A stretch of 64,000 bases of DNA from Pseudomonadota bacterium (GCA_023458595.1 JAEWYT010000057.1:70775-134774), one strand, 5' to 3'. Counted from the stretch's first letter, positions 17,646 through 26,058 are shown. Notes: a model not told the origin generated them from the sequence alone. A program made the numbers and translations.

Positions 17646-18539
17646 CTATTCGGCCGCCGCCCGTCCGGGCCGCAGGGCCTCCACGGACACGCTCATCAGA
17701 CGCCGGCACATGTGGGTGACGTCGGCGAGCAGCCACGCGAATCCGCCGGCGCGGACGTAGCGCATCTCGTCCATGTAGAGCGACCGGTTGATCTCGATCT
17801 GCAGGGCATGCTGGCCGCTGCCGGGGTTGCCGTAGGTCTCGGTGATGAAGCCGCCCGCATAGGGCTTGTTGCGCGCCACCGAATAGCCGAGCCGCTGCAG
17901 GGTCTCCTGGGCGACGTCGGTCAGGATCGAGGTGCAGCTGGTGCCGTAGCGGTCGCCGAGGACGAAATCGGGGCGCCGGCGGTTCTCCTGCGTCACGCGC
18001 GAGGAGGGCATCGAATGGCAGTCGATGACGACGGCCGTGCCGAACCTGGCGTGCGCCCGCTCGACGAGCCCGCGCAGGGCGCGGTGATAGGGCTTGTAGT
18101 AGCGCTCGATGCGGTCGAGGCCCTCGGCGACGCTGATCGGCGTCGAATAGATCTCCGCCCCGTCGGCGACGATTCGGGCGATCGTCCCCAGACCGCCGGC
18201 GACGCGCATGGAACGCGTGTTGGCGAAGCTCGGCAGCCGGCCGTCGAACATGGTCGGGTCGAGCTCGTAGGCCTCGCGGTTGACGTCGACGAAGGCGCGG
18301 GGAAACCGGGCGTGCATCAGCGGCGCGCCGAGATCGACGACGCCGGAGAAGAGCTCGTCCACGAAGGTGTCCTCCGAGCGACGCAGCGTCATGGTGTCGA
18401 GCCTGGAGGCGGTCAGGAAGGCGCGCGGATACGCCTTGCCGCTGTGCGGCGAATTGAACACGAACGGCGATCCCGCTCCGCCCCTGGGAGCGAGGATTTC
18501 GTGGGCGGGATCGAGTTCGGGATCGGACGGGATTGCCAT
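17646..18539 (-). CDS. N-formylglutamate amidohydrolase
   Basis: 297 aa from the ATG at 18539 (preceded on the minus strand by gaagg); a longer frame to 18614 lacks a ribosome binding site. Family motifs are FNSPHSGKAYP, RSEDTFVDELF, DVNREAYELDP, VIDCHSMPS and the C-terminal LQIEINRSLYMDE. The conserved His/Asp/Glu residues bind the catalytic metal. It hydrolyses N-formyl-L-glutamate to glutamate and formate, normally late in histidine degradation. No hut genes lie next to it, so a wider role is possible. A second, divergent family member is encoded at 31874. Confidence 0.88.
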   Translation of the reverse strand: MAIPSDPELDPAHEILAPRGGAGSPFVFNSPHSGKAYPRAFLTASRLDTMTLRRSEDTFVDELFSGVVDLGAPLMHARFPRAFVDVNREAYELDPTMFDGRLPSFANTRSMRVAGGLGTIARIVADGAEIYSTPISVAEGLDRIERYYKPYHRALRGLVERAHARFGTAVVIDCHSMPSSRVTQENRRRPDFVLGDRYGTSCTSILTDVAQETLQRLGYSVARNKPYAGGFITETYGNPGSGQHALQIEINRSLYMDEMRYVRAGGFAWLLADVTHMCRRLMSVSVEALRPGRAAAE

Positions 18540-18720
18540 TGCGCCTTCGGAATAGGATATCTGTCGTGACTTTGCCAAGAACGATGCCGGCTGTCCATTC
18601 TCGGGAACCGTCAAAAGGGCTTGAAAACCCCGGAATTCGTGAAATCTTTACACAGCTCGGGTTGATTGACCGGCCAACCGGAGCCAACACGAACGAACGA
18701 GGCGGGGGGAGCCGCCATCC

Positions 18721-19080
18721 ATGTCCAAGATTCTCCTGGCCGAAGACGACAACGACATGCGCAAGTTCCTCGTGCGGGCGCTCGAAAACGCCGGCTACGA
18801 GGTGACGTCCTACGACAACGGCCTCAGCGCCTACAACAGGCTGTGCGAGGAGCCGTTCACCCTGCTGCTCACCGACATCGTCATGCCGGAGATGGACGGC
18901 ATCGAGCTAGCCCGCCGGGCGACCGAGCTCGATCCGGACATCAAGGTGATGTTCATCACCGGATTCGCGGCGGTCGCGCTCAATCCGGACTCGAACGCGC
19001 CGAAGAACGCCAAGGTCCTGTCCAAGCCCTTCCACCTGCGCGATCTCGTCATGCAGGTCGAGCGCATGCTGGCGGCCTGA
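18721..19080 (+). CDS. cpdR: Single-domain response regulator CpdR
   Basis: 119 aa made only of a receiver domain. Acidic pocket D9-D10, phosphoacceptor D52 (TDIVMPEMDGIELAR), the switch Thr in FITGFA and the conserved Lys in SKPFHLRDLV are present. Sequence across the whole length matches CpdR, the adaptor that in its unphosphorylated form primes ClpXP for cell-cycle-dependent proteolysis and is controlled by the CckA-ChpT phosphorelay. It is monocistronic, with 181 bp to the divergent formylglutamate amidohydrolase. A core alphaproteobacterial gene. Confidence 0.93.
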   Translation: MSKILLAEDDNDMRKFLVRALENAGYEVTSYDNGLSAYNRLCEEPFTLLLTDIVMPEMDGIELARRATELDPDIKVMFITGFAAVALNPDSNAPKNAKVLSKPFHLRDLVMQVERMLAA

Positions 19081-19118
19081 GGGTTGTTTTTGCGAGTTGA
19101 GATCGGTTAAGTTGTGTC

Positions 19119-19319
19119 ATGAACAAATCGCTGAGACGAATCGAATTCGACCCCTTTGAATCCGTACAGGCGGAGAAGAAGGTGCTCGGTCGCTTTATGA
19201 AAGCGGCAGAAATGTTCGATAAGAAGCATGGACGTTCGAAAAATACAGCGACCGAGCAGCTTCGGAAAGAAGGTATCGTCACGAAAACCGGCAGGCTGAC
19301 GAAGCGCTACGGCGGCTGA
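19119..19319 (+). CDS. Small basic protein of a two-gene module (possible antitoxin)
   Basis: 66 aa; ATG at 19119 without a clear ribosome binding site. The N-terminal half is acidic/amphipathic (DPFESVQAEKKVLGRF). The C-terminal half is Lys/Arg/Thr-rich and ends TKTGRLTKRYGG, a style common in small proteins beside toxin-like genes. Codon use is lower in GC than the flanking core genes. It ends one base before the GTG of the ADP-ribosyltransferase-like gene, so the pair is co-translated. No family is recognised. An antitoxin or neutralising partner role is inferred only from size and linkage. Confidence 0.7.
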   Translation: MNKSLRRIEFDPFESVQAEKKVLGRFMKAAEMFDKKHGRSKNTATEQLRKEGIVTKTGRLTKRYGG

Positions 19320-19320
19320 G

Positions 19321-19911
19321 GTGCATCGGCTGTCGTATGGTTTTGTTCTAGGATACCACGGTTGCGACCGGAAGGTCGGTGAGAAGCTTCTGACAGGGGC
19401 GCACTTCGCTGTCTCCGACAATGACTACGACTGGTTGGGCCCGGGCGTATATTTTTGGGAAGCCAACCCTCTCAGAGGGTTGGAATTCGCGTGGGAGGCT
19501 TCGAGGCGGAAAGGATCCAAGATCAAGGATCCCTTCGTCGTTGGTGCTGTAGTTGATCTCGGTAGTTGCCTCGATCTCGCAACGTCGTTTGGCATCAGTG
19601 TCGCCCGTCGCGGCTACGAGTCGCTGAAGCTTTCGCACCGAGAGTCCGGTACGCCGCTTCCCAAGAACTCAACGGACAAATTACTTCGCCGCCTTGATTG
19701 TGCCGTCGTCCGGCGGGTTCACGCGATTCTGGAGGAGGGCAGGTTTCAGCCCTTCGACACGGTTCGCGGTGTCTTCACCGAAGGCAGGCCAGCCTACGAT
19801 GGCGCGGGATTCGACGAGAAAACCCACGTTCAGATCGCGGTTCGGAACTTGAGCGTCGTGAAGGGTGTATTCCGCGTGCCGGATACACGTCTCGTGGGGC
19901 TGGATTTCTAA
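19321..19911 (+). CDS. ADP-ribosyltransferase-like (PARP/DUF3990-like) protein
   Basis: 196 aa with GTG start at 19321. The layout resembles the H-Y-x class of ADP-ribosyltransferase folds: GYHGCDR (residues 11-17) for the NAD-binding His, then WLGPGVYFWEANP (about 38-50) for the Tyr strand with GxGxYFxE. A C-terminal strand THVQIAVRN follows (about 171-179), where such folds place the catalytic Glu or a Gln, then VKGVFRVP. Middle residues are unlike anything I can name. There is no signal peptide, so it should act in the cytosol. GC content is clearly below neighbours, suggesting acquisition. It ends 8 bp before the convergent lpxXL stop. Toxin or defence effector is the leading inference. 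Confidence 0.72.
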   Translation: MHRLSYGFVLGYHGCDRKVGEKLLTGAHFAVSDNDYDWLGPGVYFWEANPLRGLEFAWEASRRKGSKIKDPFVVGAVVDLGSCLDLATSFGISVARRGYESLKLSHRESGTPLPKNSTDKLLRRLDCAVVRRVHAILEEGRFQPFDTVRGVFTEGRPAYDGAGFDEKTHVQIAVRNLSVVKGVFRVPDTRLVGLDF

Positions 19912-19918
19912 GGCGCGT

Positions 19919-20863
19919 CTACATCCGCCAGCGGTTGTGCAGCCACAGCCACTGGCCGGGGTGCTCGCGCACCCAGCCCTCGACCACGGCGTTGATCGCA
20001 CGCATCGCGCCTTCCGGATCGATCAGTCCCTCCTCGTCGCGCGGCAGGTCGATCGGCGGGGTCAGGTCGAGGCGGAAGCGGTTGGCGGGCAGGCGCACGA
20101 CGCGGACGCCGTGGACGGGGCAGTCGAACTGCCGGGCGAGGCGGCCGAGGATCGGATTGGTCGAGGCGGGGCGTCCGAAGAAGTCGATCTTGAAGCCCTT
20201 GGTCAGGCGCTGGTCGACGAGCAGGCCGAGATGACCGCCTTTCTCCAGCACCGAGGCCATCGCAAAGGCGACCGCCTGGCCGGAACCGGCCGCCAGCAGC
20301 TCGCCCATCGAGCCGCGGCGGATCTTCAGCAGGCGCTGGGCGATGTAGGCGTTGTTCGGGGTGCGGTAGACGGCCGTCACCGGCAGGCCGTGGCGGGCGG
20401 CGCAGACCGCCGGCAGCTCCCAGTTGGCGAGATGGGCGGTGAAGACGATCGCCGGCTTGCCGTCGTCGCGCAGCTCCCTGAAATATTCGAGACCCGTCGC
20501 CTCGACGCGGCCGTGGCCGGGATTGTGGTCGTCCCAGTCCCAGATCGTCTCCAGATGCGGGTATTCGGCGGCGGTGCGGCCGAGATTGTCCCAGACCTCG
20601 CGCAGGATCGCCTTCAGCTCGGCGTCCGGCCTGCCGGGGTAGGCGCGCCGCAGGTTGTCGAGGCCGAGCGCGTTCACCGGCAGCAGCGGGCCGAAGGTGC
20701 GGGCGATCCGGCCGCCGATATTGCTCGCGCGGTCCACGTCGAGGGCGCGCACCAGCCGGAACAGGGCGACCGCGACGGTCGCCACGGCCCAGTCGATCGG
20801 CGGGCGCATCGCGCGGCCCATCCGCCTCCAGAGGAAATACAGGCGTATCTTCAGAGGCGTCAT
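19919..20863 (-). CDS. lpxXL: Lipid A acyltransferase for very-long-chain fatty acid (LpxXL)
   Basis: 314 aa from ATG at 20863 (MTPLKIRLYFLWRRM). It is a lysophospholipid/LpxL-HtrB-type acyltransferase with a membrane anchor in the first 45 residues, the catalytic block TAHLANWELP (HX4E at about 135) and the C-terminal QWLWLHNRWRM. It is the last gene of the acpXL cluster, so it should transfer the 26-28-carbon hydroxyacyl chain from AcpXL to lipid A at the inner membrane. The gene ends against the ART-like gene. Assignment to LpxXL rather than LpxL rests on operon context plus sequence style. Confidence 0.88.
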   Translation of the reverse strand: MTPLKIRLYFLWRRMGRAMRPPIDWAVATVAVALFRLVRALDVDRASNIGGRIARTFGPLLPVNALGLDNLRRAYPGRPDAELKAILREVWDNLGRTAAEYPHLETIWDWDDHNPGHGRVEATGLEYFRELRDDGKPAIVFTAHLANWELPAVCAARHGLPVTAVYRTPNNAYIAQRLLKIRRGSMGELLAAGSGQAVAFAMASVLEKGGHLGLLVDQRLTKGFKIDFFGRPASTNPILGRLARQFDCPVHGVRVVRLPANRFRLDLTPPIDLPRDEEGLIDPEGAMRAINAVVEGWVREHPGQWLWLHNRWRM

Positions 20864-20880
20864 CCGGCCCTTTCGATCGC

Positions 20881-21903
20881 TCAGAGGAGCGTGACGATCT
20901 TGCCGAATACCTTGCGACTCTCGAGCCGGGCCAGCCCGACCTCGAAATCGGCGATGTCGATCTCGGTGTCGATCACCGGACGCACGCCGTCGGCCATCTT
21001 GGCGAGGCTCTCCGACATGTTGCGCATGGTGCAGCCGAAAGAGCCGAAGATCTTGAGCTGCTGCTGGAACAGCTGCATCAGGTTGATCTGCGTGCTGACG
21101 CCCGAGGTGGAACCGCAGGTGACGAGCCGGCCGCCGCGCTTCAGGGACAGCATGCTGCCGGCCCAGGTGTCGGGGCCGACATGCTCGAACACCACCTCGA
21201 CGCCCTTCTTGCCCGTGATCTTGCGGACCATGTGCTCGAAGCGCTCGGTGCGGTAGTTGATGACGTGGTCGGCGCCGAGCGCCCTGGCCTTCTCCGCCTT
21301 CTCGTCGTCGCCGACGGTGGTGATGACGGTCGCGCCGATGGCCTTGGCCATGCGGATCGCGGCGGTGCCGATGCCGCTGCCGCCGGCATGGACGAGCACG
21401 GTCTCGTCGCCCTGAAGCCTGGCGTTGTCGAACAGCATGTGCTGGACGGTGCCGAAGGTGATCGGCGCGCACGCGGCGTCTATCCAGGAGACCGACTGCG
21501 GGGCGACGACCGTCAGCCGCGCGGGCACGTTGACGAGCTCCCGGGCGAAGCCGTCGACGTGGAAGCCCATCAGGCCGGAGACGTTCTCGCAGAGATTGTC
21601 GCGCCCCTCGCGGCAGGGCCGGCAGGTGCCGCATGTGTGCGCGCCGTAGAGGGCGACCTTGTCGCCGACCGCGCGGTCGGTCACCCCGGAGCCGACGGCG
21701 ACGATCTCGCCGGCGGCCTCGGCGCCGACGACGAGCGGCAGCTTGCGCTTGGCGAAGGCCATGCCGCGCCAGCCCCACACGTCGATATGGTTCAGCGCCA
21801 TGGCGCGGACGCGCACCTGCACCTCGCCCGGGCCGGGGGCCGGCGGGTCTGGCTGCTCGATCAGCTGCAGATTGCGATCGGAGACGAGCGTAAGGGCGCG
21901 CAT
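20881..21903 (-). CDS. Zinc-type medium-chain dehydrogenase of the VLCFA cluster
   Basis: 340 aa MDR protein. The N-terminal GroES-like domain has the structural-zinc cysteines (GAHTCGTCRPCREGRDNLC), and the nucleotide-binding domain carries HAGGSGIGTAAIRMA. Resemblance is to quinone-oxidoreductase/alcohol dehydrogenases. In rhizobial acpXL clusters this position is occupied by adh2XL. A reduction step in the VLCFA elongation cycle, for example enoyl reduction, is inferred from position. It is preceded by the SDR gene (34-bp gap) and followed 17 bp later by lpxXL. Confidence 0.87.
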   Translation of the reverse strand: MRALTLVSDRNLQLIEQPDPPAPGPGEVQVRVRAMALNHIDVWGWRGMAFAKRKLPLVVGAEAAGEIVAVGSGVTDRAVGDKVALYGAHTCGTCRPCREGRDNLCENVSGLMGFHVDGFARELVNVPARLTVVAPQSVSWIDAACAPITFGTVQHMLFDNARLQGDETVLVHAGGSGIGTAAIRMAKAIGATVITTVGDDEKAEKARALGADHVINYRTERFEHMVRKITGKKGVEVVFEHVGPDTWAGSMLSLKRGGRLVTCGSTSGVSTQINLMQLFQQQLKIFGSFGCTMRNMSESLAKMADGVRPVIDTEIDIADFEVGLARLESRKVFGKIVTLL

Positions 21904-21937
21904 CGAATGTATCTTCCGTTCTTTCGTGGCTGACGGA

Positions 21938-22714
21938 TCAGCGGTGTACGGGAATGGCGGCGGTCAGCCCGCCGTCGACCGGCACCACCGCGCCGGTTAT
22001 ATAACCCGCCGCCGGCGACATGAGAAAGGCCACGACGTTGGCGATTTCCTGCGGCGCGGCGAACCGGCCGGCGGGAATCTGGCTTTCCATGTGCTCGTGA
22101 TAGTCGGCGTAGGGCGCCAGCATATCGGTGTTTATGAAGCCCGGCGCGACGAAATTCACGGTGACGCCGCGCCGCGCCGTCTCCAGCGCCAGCGAGCGCA
22201 CGTAGCCGAGCAGGGCGGCCTTGGACGCGGCGTAGGCCGAATTGCCGATGGCGCCGCGCAGGGCGATCACCGAGCCGATCACCACGATGCGCCCGTAGCG
22301 CGCCCGCGTCATGCGCCGCACGAGGCCGGTCGCGAGCCGCGTCATCGACCAGAAGTTGACCTGCATCGCCTTCTCGGCGCGGTCCTGGTCCATCACCGCC
22401 GCGAGGCTGTCGTAGGTCAGCCCGGCATTGTGGACGAAGCCGTTGAAGGGCTCGTCCTCGATCGTCGTCAGGAACGCGTCGATCGCCGCGCGGTCGGCCA
22501 GATCGACCGAGTGGGCCCTGAAGGTCGCGTCCGGATGGGCGGCGCGCAGCTCCGCCAGCGTCTTCTCGATGTTGCCGCTCGAAACGTTGTAGGTGAAGAC
22601 GACGTCGTGGCCGGAAGCGGCGAGCGCGTTGACGATCGCCCGGCCGAGGCCGCGGCCCCCGCCGGTGACCAGGGCCCGTTTCCGGGGCGCGTCGCCGCCT
22701 CCGGCAGCCGCCAT
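21938..22714 (-). CDS. 3-oxoacyl-ACP reductase-like SDR
   Basis: 258 aa. Classical SDR: TGGGRGLG NADP-binding motif near residue 18, HNAG, catalytic S-Y-K (IGSV..., YAASKAALLGY) and the C-terminal GAVVPVDGGLTA typical of FabG-like enzymes. ATG at 22714 overlaps the last base of the preceding ketosynthase stop, so it is translationally coupled. Within this cluster it would supply the beta-ketoacyl reduction step on AcpXL-bound chains. The commonly described six-gene rhizobial cluster lacks a reductase of this type, which makes its presence here notable. Confidence 0.86.
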   Translation of the reverse strand: MAAAGGGDAPRKRALVTGGGRGLGRAIVNALAASGHDVVFTYNVSSGNIEKTLAELRAAHPDATFRAHSVDLADRAAIDAFLTTIEDEPFNGFVHNAGLTYDSLAAVMDQDRAEKAMQVNFWSMTRLATGLVRRMTRARYGRIVVIGSVIALRGAIGNSAYAASKAALLGYVRSLALETARRGVTVNFVAPGFINTDMLAPYADYHEHMESQIPAGRFAAPQEIANVVAFLMSPAAGYITGAVVPVDGGLTAAIPVHR

Positions 22715-24003
22715 CAGGACGGCTCCGCGGCAAGCACGAGCGAGACGTTCTGGCCGCCGAACCCGAACGAGTTGGAGACGACGCGGCCGACCTCGGCGTC
22801 GCGCGCCTTGTTCGGCACCACGTCGAGCGGGATCGCGGGATCGGGCACGTCGTAGTTGATCGTCGGCGGAATGCGGCCCTCGGCGATGGTCATCAGCGAG
22901 AAGACCGCCTCGACCGCGCCCGCGGCGGTCAGCGTGTGACCGATCATCGATTTGTTGGAGCTGACCGGCAGCGTCGCGGCCCTCTCGCCGAACACGGTCT
23001 GCACGCTCAACGCCTCCATCTTGTCGTTCTCCGGCGTGCCGGTGCCGTGGGCGTTGATGTAGTCGACGTCCTGCGGCGTCGCGCCGGCGTCGTCGAGAGC
23101 GGCCCGCAGGCAGGCGATCGTGGCGTGCCCGTCCGGGCTCGAGCGGGTGCGGTGGAAGGAGTCGGCGCGCTCGCCGGCGCCTTCCAGGACGCCGAGGACA
23201 CGGGCGCCGCGCGCCCTGGCGTGCTCCATGCTCTCCAGCACGAGGGCTGCGGCGCCTTCGCCCATGACGAAACCGTCGCGGTTCTTGGAGAACGGCCTGG
23301 AGGCGGACTCGGGCGGATCGTTGTGGGTCGACAGCGCCGACAGCAGCGAGAAGCGGATCAGCGCCTCGGCGTGCACCGAGCCGTCGGTGCCGACGCAGAG
23401 CGCGGTGTCCGCCTCGCCGCGGCGGATCGCCTCGACGCCGAGCTGGATCGCGGTGGCGCCCGAGGCGCAGGCGGTCGACAGGGAGATCGGCGAGCCCTTG
23501 GTGCCGTAGCGGTCGGCCAGCGTCTCGGCGACGCCGCCGAACAGGAAGCGGCGGTGCAGGTCGGGCCGGCCCTTGCGGGCGGCCTCCAGCAGCGTGTTGT
23601 AGTCGACCGGGCCGTCCGGGTTCACCGAGCGGGCCAGCTCCTCGCGCTGCGGCCATTCCATCTCGACCGGCGGCACGGCGATGAACAGGGGTCCCGGGAA
23701 ATCGCCGCGCGCGCCGACGTTCGACTGCTCGACGGCCTCGCCGACGGCCATGTCGGCGAGCGCCTCGGAGAGGCCGGGGGCGCAGAAATAGGGCTCGACG
23801 TCGACGAAGTCGACCGTGCCGCCGATCGTGGTGCGCAGGCCGTCGATGGGGAAGCGGGTGATCCTGTGAATGCCCGACGTGCCGGCCGTCAGGGCCCTCC
23901 AGTTGTCCTCGCGGCCGCGGCCCAGCGAGGTGACGATGCCCATGCCGGTGACGGCGACGATCGGCCGGCCCTTGCTGTCGTGCGTGCCGTTCTTGCCTGA
24001 CAT
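22714..24003 (-). CDS. fabF: Beta-ketoacyl-ACP synthase II-type (VLCFA, active)
   Basis: 429 aa from ATG at 24003 (ribosome binding site agga); an in-frame TTG ten codons upstream is less likely. Thiolase-fold ketosynthase with the complete triad: C179 in SLSTACASGA, His in NAHGTGTPEND and His in NKSMIGHTLTAAGA, plus the terminal NSFGFGGQN. It condenses malonyl-ACP with the growing acyl-AcpXL chain. It corresponds to FabF1XL of rhizobial clusters. Its neighbour at 24069 is a paralogue lacking the active Cys, so the two may work as a pair. Confidence 0.92.
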   Translation of the reverse strand: MSGKNGTHDSKGRPIVAVTGMGIVTSLGRGREDNWRALTAGTSGIHRITRFPIDGLRTTIGGTVDFVDVEPYFCAPGLSEALADMAVGEAVEQSNVGARGDFPGPLFIAVPPVEMEWPQREELARSVNPDGPVDYNTLLEAARKGRPDLHRRFLFGGVAETLADRYGTKGSPISLSTACASGATAIQLGVEAIRRGEADTALCVGTDGSVHAEALIRFSLLSALSTHNDPPESASRPFSKNRDGFVMGEGAAALVLESMEHARARGARVLGVLEGAGERADSFHRTRSSPDGHATIACLRAALDDAGATPQDVDYINAHGTGTPENDKMEALSVQTVFGERAATLPVSSNKSMIGHTLTAAGAVEAVFSLMTIAEGRIPPTINYDVPDPAIPLDVVPNKARDAEVGRVVSNSFGFGGQNVSLVLAAEPS

Positions 24004-24068
24004 CTTTCCAGGACTCCTGTTGCCGCGGCCCAAGCCGCGGCCGGGTTCAGCCTAATCCGGGGCCGGCT

Positions 24069-25289
24069 TCAGCGGCCGGCGGGGCTGACGAGCGCCATGC
24101 CTTCGCCGCGCCAGTGGCCCCACATGTTGACCAGCACCTGGTCGACGGGCGCGTCCGTCGCGGTCTCGAGGCCGGTCGCGTCGAGCGGCGGATAGACCCG
24201 GCCGTCGGCGACCGCCAGCGCGGCGAGCGCCACCAGGGCGGGAAACTGCGCTTCCAGTCCGTGACCGATCAGGGATCCGACCGCCCGCACCGTTCCGTCG
24301 ATATCGCCGGCCAGGAGACCCGTCAAGAAATCCCGCTCCTCGGCCGAAATCGGCCCCGCGCCGGTGGCGCCGCTGAATATGGCCGTGCGGCCGGTCAGGT
24401 GGGGTTTCAGCGCCTCGAACTGCTTGCGGGCGTTGGCGCTCGCCTGGCCGGGCTCGCGCTCGCAGCGGTCGGAGACCACCGCGTCGATCCTGGCGATGGG
24501 CGTCGCGCCGCGCGTCTCGGCGTGCTCGGCGGATTCCAGCACCAGGAAGGCGCCCATCGAGCCGGTGATCATGCCGCCGGTGCCCTCGATCCGCTCCCAG
24601 AGCGGGCGCCAGTCTTCGCGCCAGAGGTAGTTGCCGAGCTCGAAGAGGAGCAGCATGTCGAGGCGGGCGGCGTTGTAGGAGCCGCCGACGAGGCAGACCT
24701 CGCTCTGGCGCGAGGCGACGCGGGCATGGGCGGTGCGCACGGCGTCGACGCCGGCGGCCTCCTCGCCCATGAAGGTGCGCGAGGAGCCCGTCACCTTGTG
24801 GACGATCGAGATGTTGCCGGCGAGCAGGTTCGGCAGCTGGGCGAGGAACAGCGTCGGGCGCAGGTCGCTCGACAGCCGCTCGTTGAGCATGGCGCCCGGA
24901 TTGTTGGACTTCAGCAGGTCGGTGAGGATCGCCGAATCGACCGCCGTATCGCGCTCGCCGCCGCCCGCGGACACGATCATGTCGGTGCGGGCGAGGATCT
25001 CGGCCTCGGTCTTGATGCCGGCGTCGTCGAGCGCGAGGCCGGCGGCATAGGTGCCGATGCGCTGCCAGGGCTCCATCTGGCGCTGGTCGCCGCGCTTGGG
25101 GATCTGCTTGTCGAAATCGACCTCGACGAGCTGATGAACGGGATAGGGGGCGAAGCTCTCGCGGTCCACGACGGGCTTCGGGCCGCCGGCGGCGGCGAGC
25201 GCGGCGCGGTGCTGGTCCGGCCCCTCGCCGAGCGAGGTGACCAGGCCGATCCCGGTGATGAGGACGTCGCGCCTGTCGGTGGAGTTCAT
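24069..25289 (-). CDS. Ketosynthase homologue without active-site Cys (chain-length-factor-like)
   Basis: 406 aa, ATG at 25289 overlapping the fabZ stop by four bases. The fold and the N-terminal ITGIGLVTSLGEG are those of FabF. At the nucleophile position the sequence reads MGEEAAGVDAV (E177) instead of a Cys block. This closely resembles the GEQAGGLDAL type motif of chain-length factors in type II polyketide synthases. The first active-site His motif HGTGT is also lost (FSGATGAG), while SLIGHGLEAQ keeps the second. It corresponds in position to FabF2XL. A regulatory or length-setting subunit paired with the active FabF is an inference. Confidence 0.88.
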   Translation of the reverse strand: MNSTDRRDVLITGIGLVTSLGEGPDQHRAALAAAGGPKPVVDRESFAPYPVHQLVEVDFDKQIPKRGDQRQMEPWQRIGTYAAGLALDDAGIKTEAEILARTDMIVSAGGGERDTAVDSAILTDLLKSNNPGAMLNERLSSDLRPTLFLAQLPNLLAGNISIVHKVTGSSRTFMGEEAAGVDAVRTAHARVASRQSEVCLVGGSYNAARLDMLLLFELGNYLWREDWRPLWERIEGTGGMITGSMGAFLVLESAEHAETRGATPIARIDAVVSDRCEREPGQASANARKQFEALKPHLTGRTAIFSGATGAGPISAEERDFLTGLLAGDIDGTVRAVGSLIGHGLEAQFPALVALAALAVADGRVYPPLDATGLETATDAPVDQVLVNMWGHWRGEGMALVSPAGR

Positions 25290-25753
25290 GCCACGAGTTC
25301 TTTCGGATAGCCGAGCCGGACGGCGTTCTCGGTCATCAGGGTACGGAAGTCGGGCGTCGGGAAGGGCAGCACCCGGAAGGTGAGCTTGGCATCGCAGATC
25401 GGCTTGCCCTGCCTTCTGACGCTCGCCGTCGTCATCGCGTAGCCCGAGCCGTCGTGCTCGAGGCGCGCCTCGAGGTCGAGGACGTCGCCGGGCACCACGA
25501 AAGTGCGGAACTTGGCCTCGCGGACGCCGGCCAGGAACGGCATGCGGTCGAAGCGGTTGTTCGACAGCAGCAGATAGCCCGATGTCTGCGCCATCGATTC
25601 GATCAGCAGCACGCCCGGCATCAGCGGATGGCCGGGGAAGTGCCCCTCGAAGATGGTGCTCTCGCCGGGGACCGTCGCGCGGGTGCGGATCAGCCCGTCT
25701 TCCTTGCCGACTTCGACAATCTCGTCGATGAGCTGGAAATACTCGATACGCAT
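25286..25753 (-). CDS. fabZ: 3-hydroxyacyl-ACP dehydratase FabZ-like (VLCFA cluster)
   Basis: 155 aa from ATG at 25753 (MRIEYFQLIDEI). Hot-dog fold dehydratase with the active-site helix motif GHFPGHPLMPGVLLIES (His about 36, Glu about 50). The N- and C-termini differ from housekeeping FabZ, as expected for the AcpXL-dedicated form. It removes water from 3-hydroxyacyl-AcpXL. It lies 23 bp after acpXL and overlaps the next gene by four bases (ATGA). Confidence 0.92.
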   Translation of the reverse strand: MRIEYFQLIDEIVEVGKEDGLIRTRATVPGESTIFEGHFPGHPLMPGVLLIESMAQTSGYLLLSNNRFDRMPFLAGVREAKFRTFVVPGDVLDLEARLEHDGSGYAMTTASVRRQGKPICDAKLTFRVLPFPTPDFRTLMTENAVRLGYPKELVA

Positions 25754-25776
25754 CGTCGGGCAGGGTCGGGACGGTT

Positions 25777-26058
25777 TCAGGCCGTCTTGGCGGCGATCAG
25801 TTCGTCGATACGCTCGCACAGGTTCTTCAGGACGAAGTACTGCTCGGCGGAGGCCTTGCCCTCGTTCACTTCCTGGGTCCACTGCTCGAACGGCATCTTG
25901 ATACCGAAGGCCTTGTCGATGGCGAAGGCGATGTCGAGGAAATCGAGGCTGTCGATGCCCAGGTCGTCGATGACGTGGCTGTCGGGCTTTATATCGTCAC
26001 GCGGAATGTCGCACGTTTCCGAAATGATGTCGGCGACCGTATCGAAGGTGGACGACAT
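25777..26058 (-). CDS. acpXL: Acyl carrier protein AcpXL for very-long-chain fatty acid
   Basis: 93 aa from ATG at 26058. Acidic four-helix carrier with the phosphopantetheine serine S37 in DDLGIDSLDFLD. It is longer than housekeeping AcpP, with the AcpXL-specific insertion IKMPFEQWTQEVNEGKAS. It carries the 27-hydroxyoctacosanoate-type chain destined for lipid A. First gene of a seven-gene minus-strand cluster. Upstream lies a 219-bp gap to tRNA-Val that must contain its promoter. Confidence 0.96.
   Translation of the reverse strand: MSSTFDTVADIISETCDIPRDDIKPDSHVIDDLGIDSLDFLDIAFAIDKAFGIKMPFEQWTQEVNEGKASAEQYFVLKNLCERIDELIAAKTA

Noticed and set aside
19919..21778. Fusion of lpxXL with the dehydrogenase region
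   Set aside because: The N-terminal half is an out-of-frame read of the dehydrogenase gene; LpxXL starts at 20863.
21938..23656. Extension of the SDR gene to a 572-codon fusion
   Set aside because: The extra part is the antisense-frame shadow of the ketosynthase; the real start overlaps the fabF stop at 22714.
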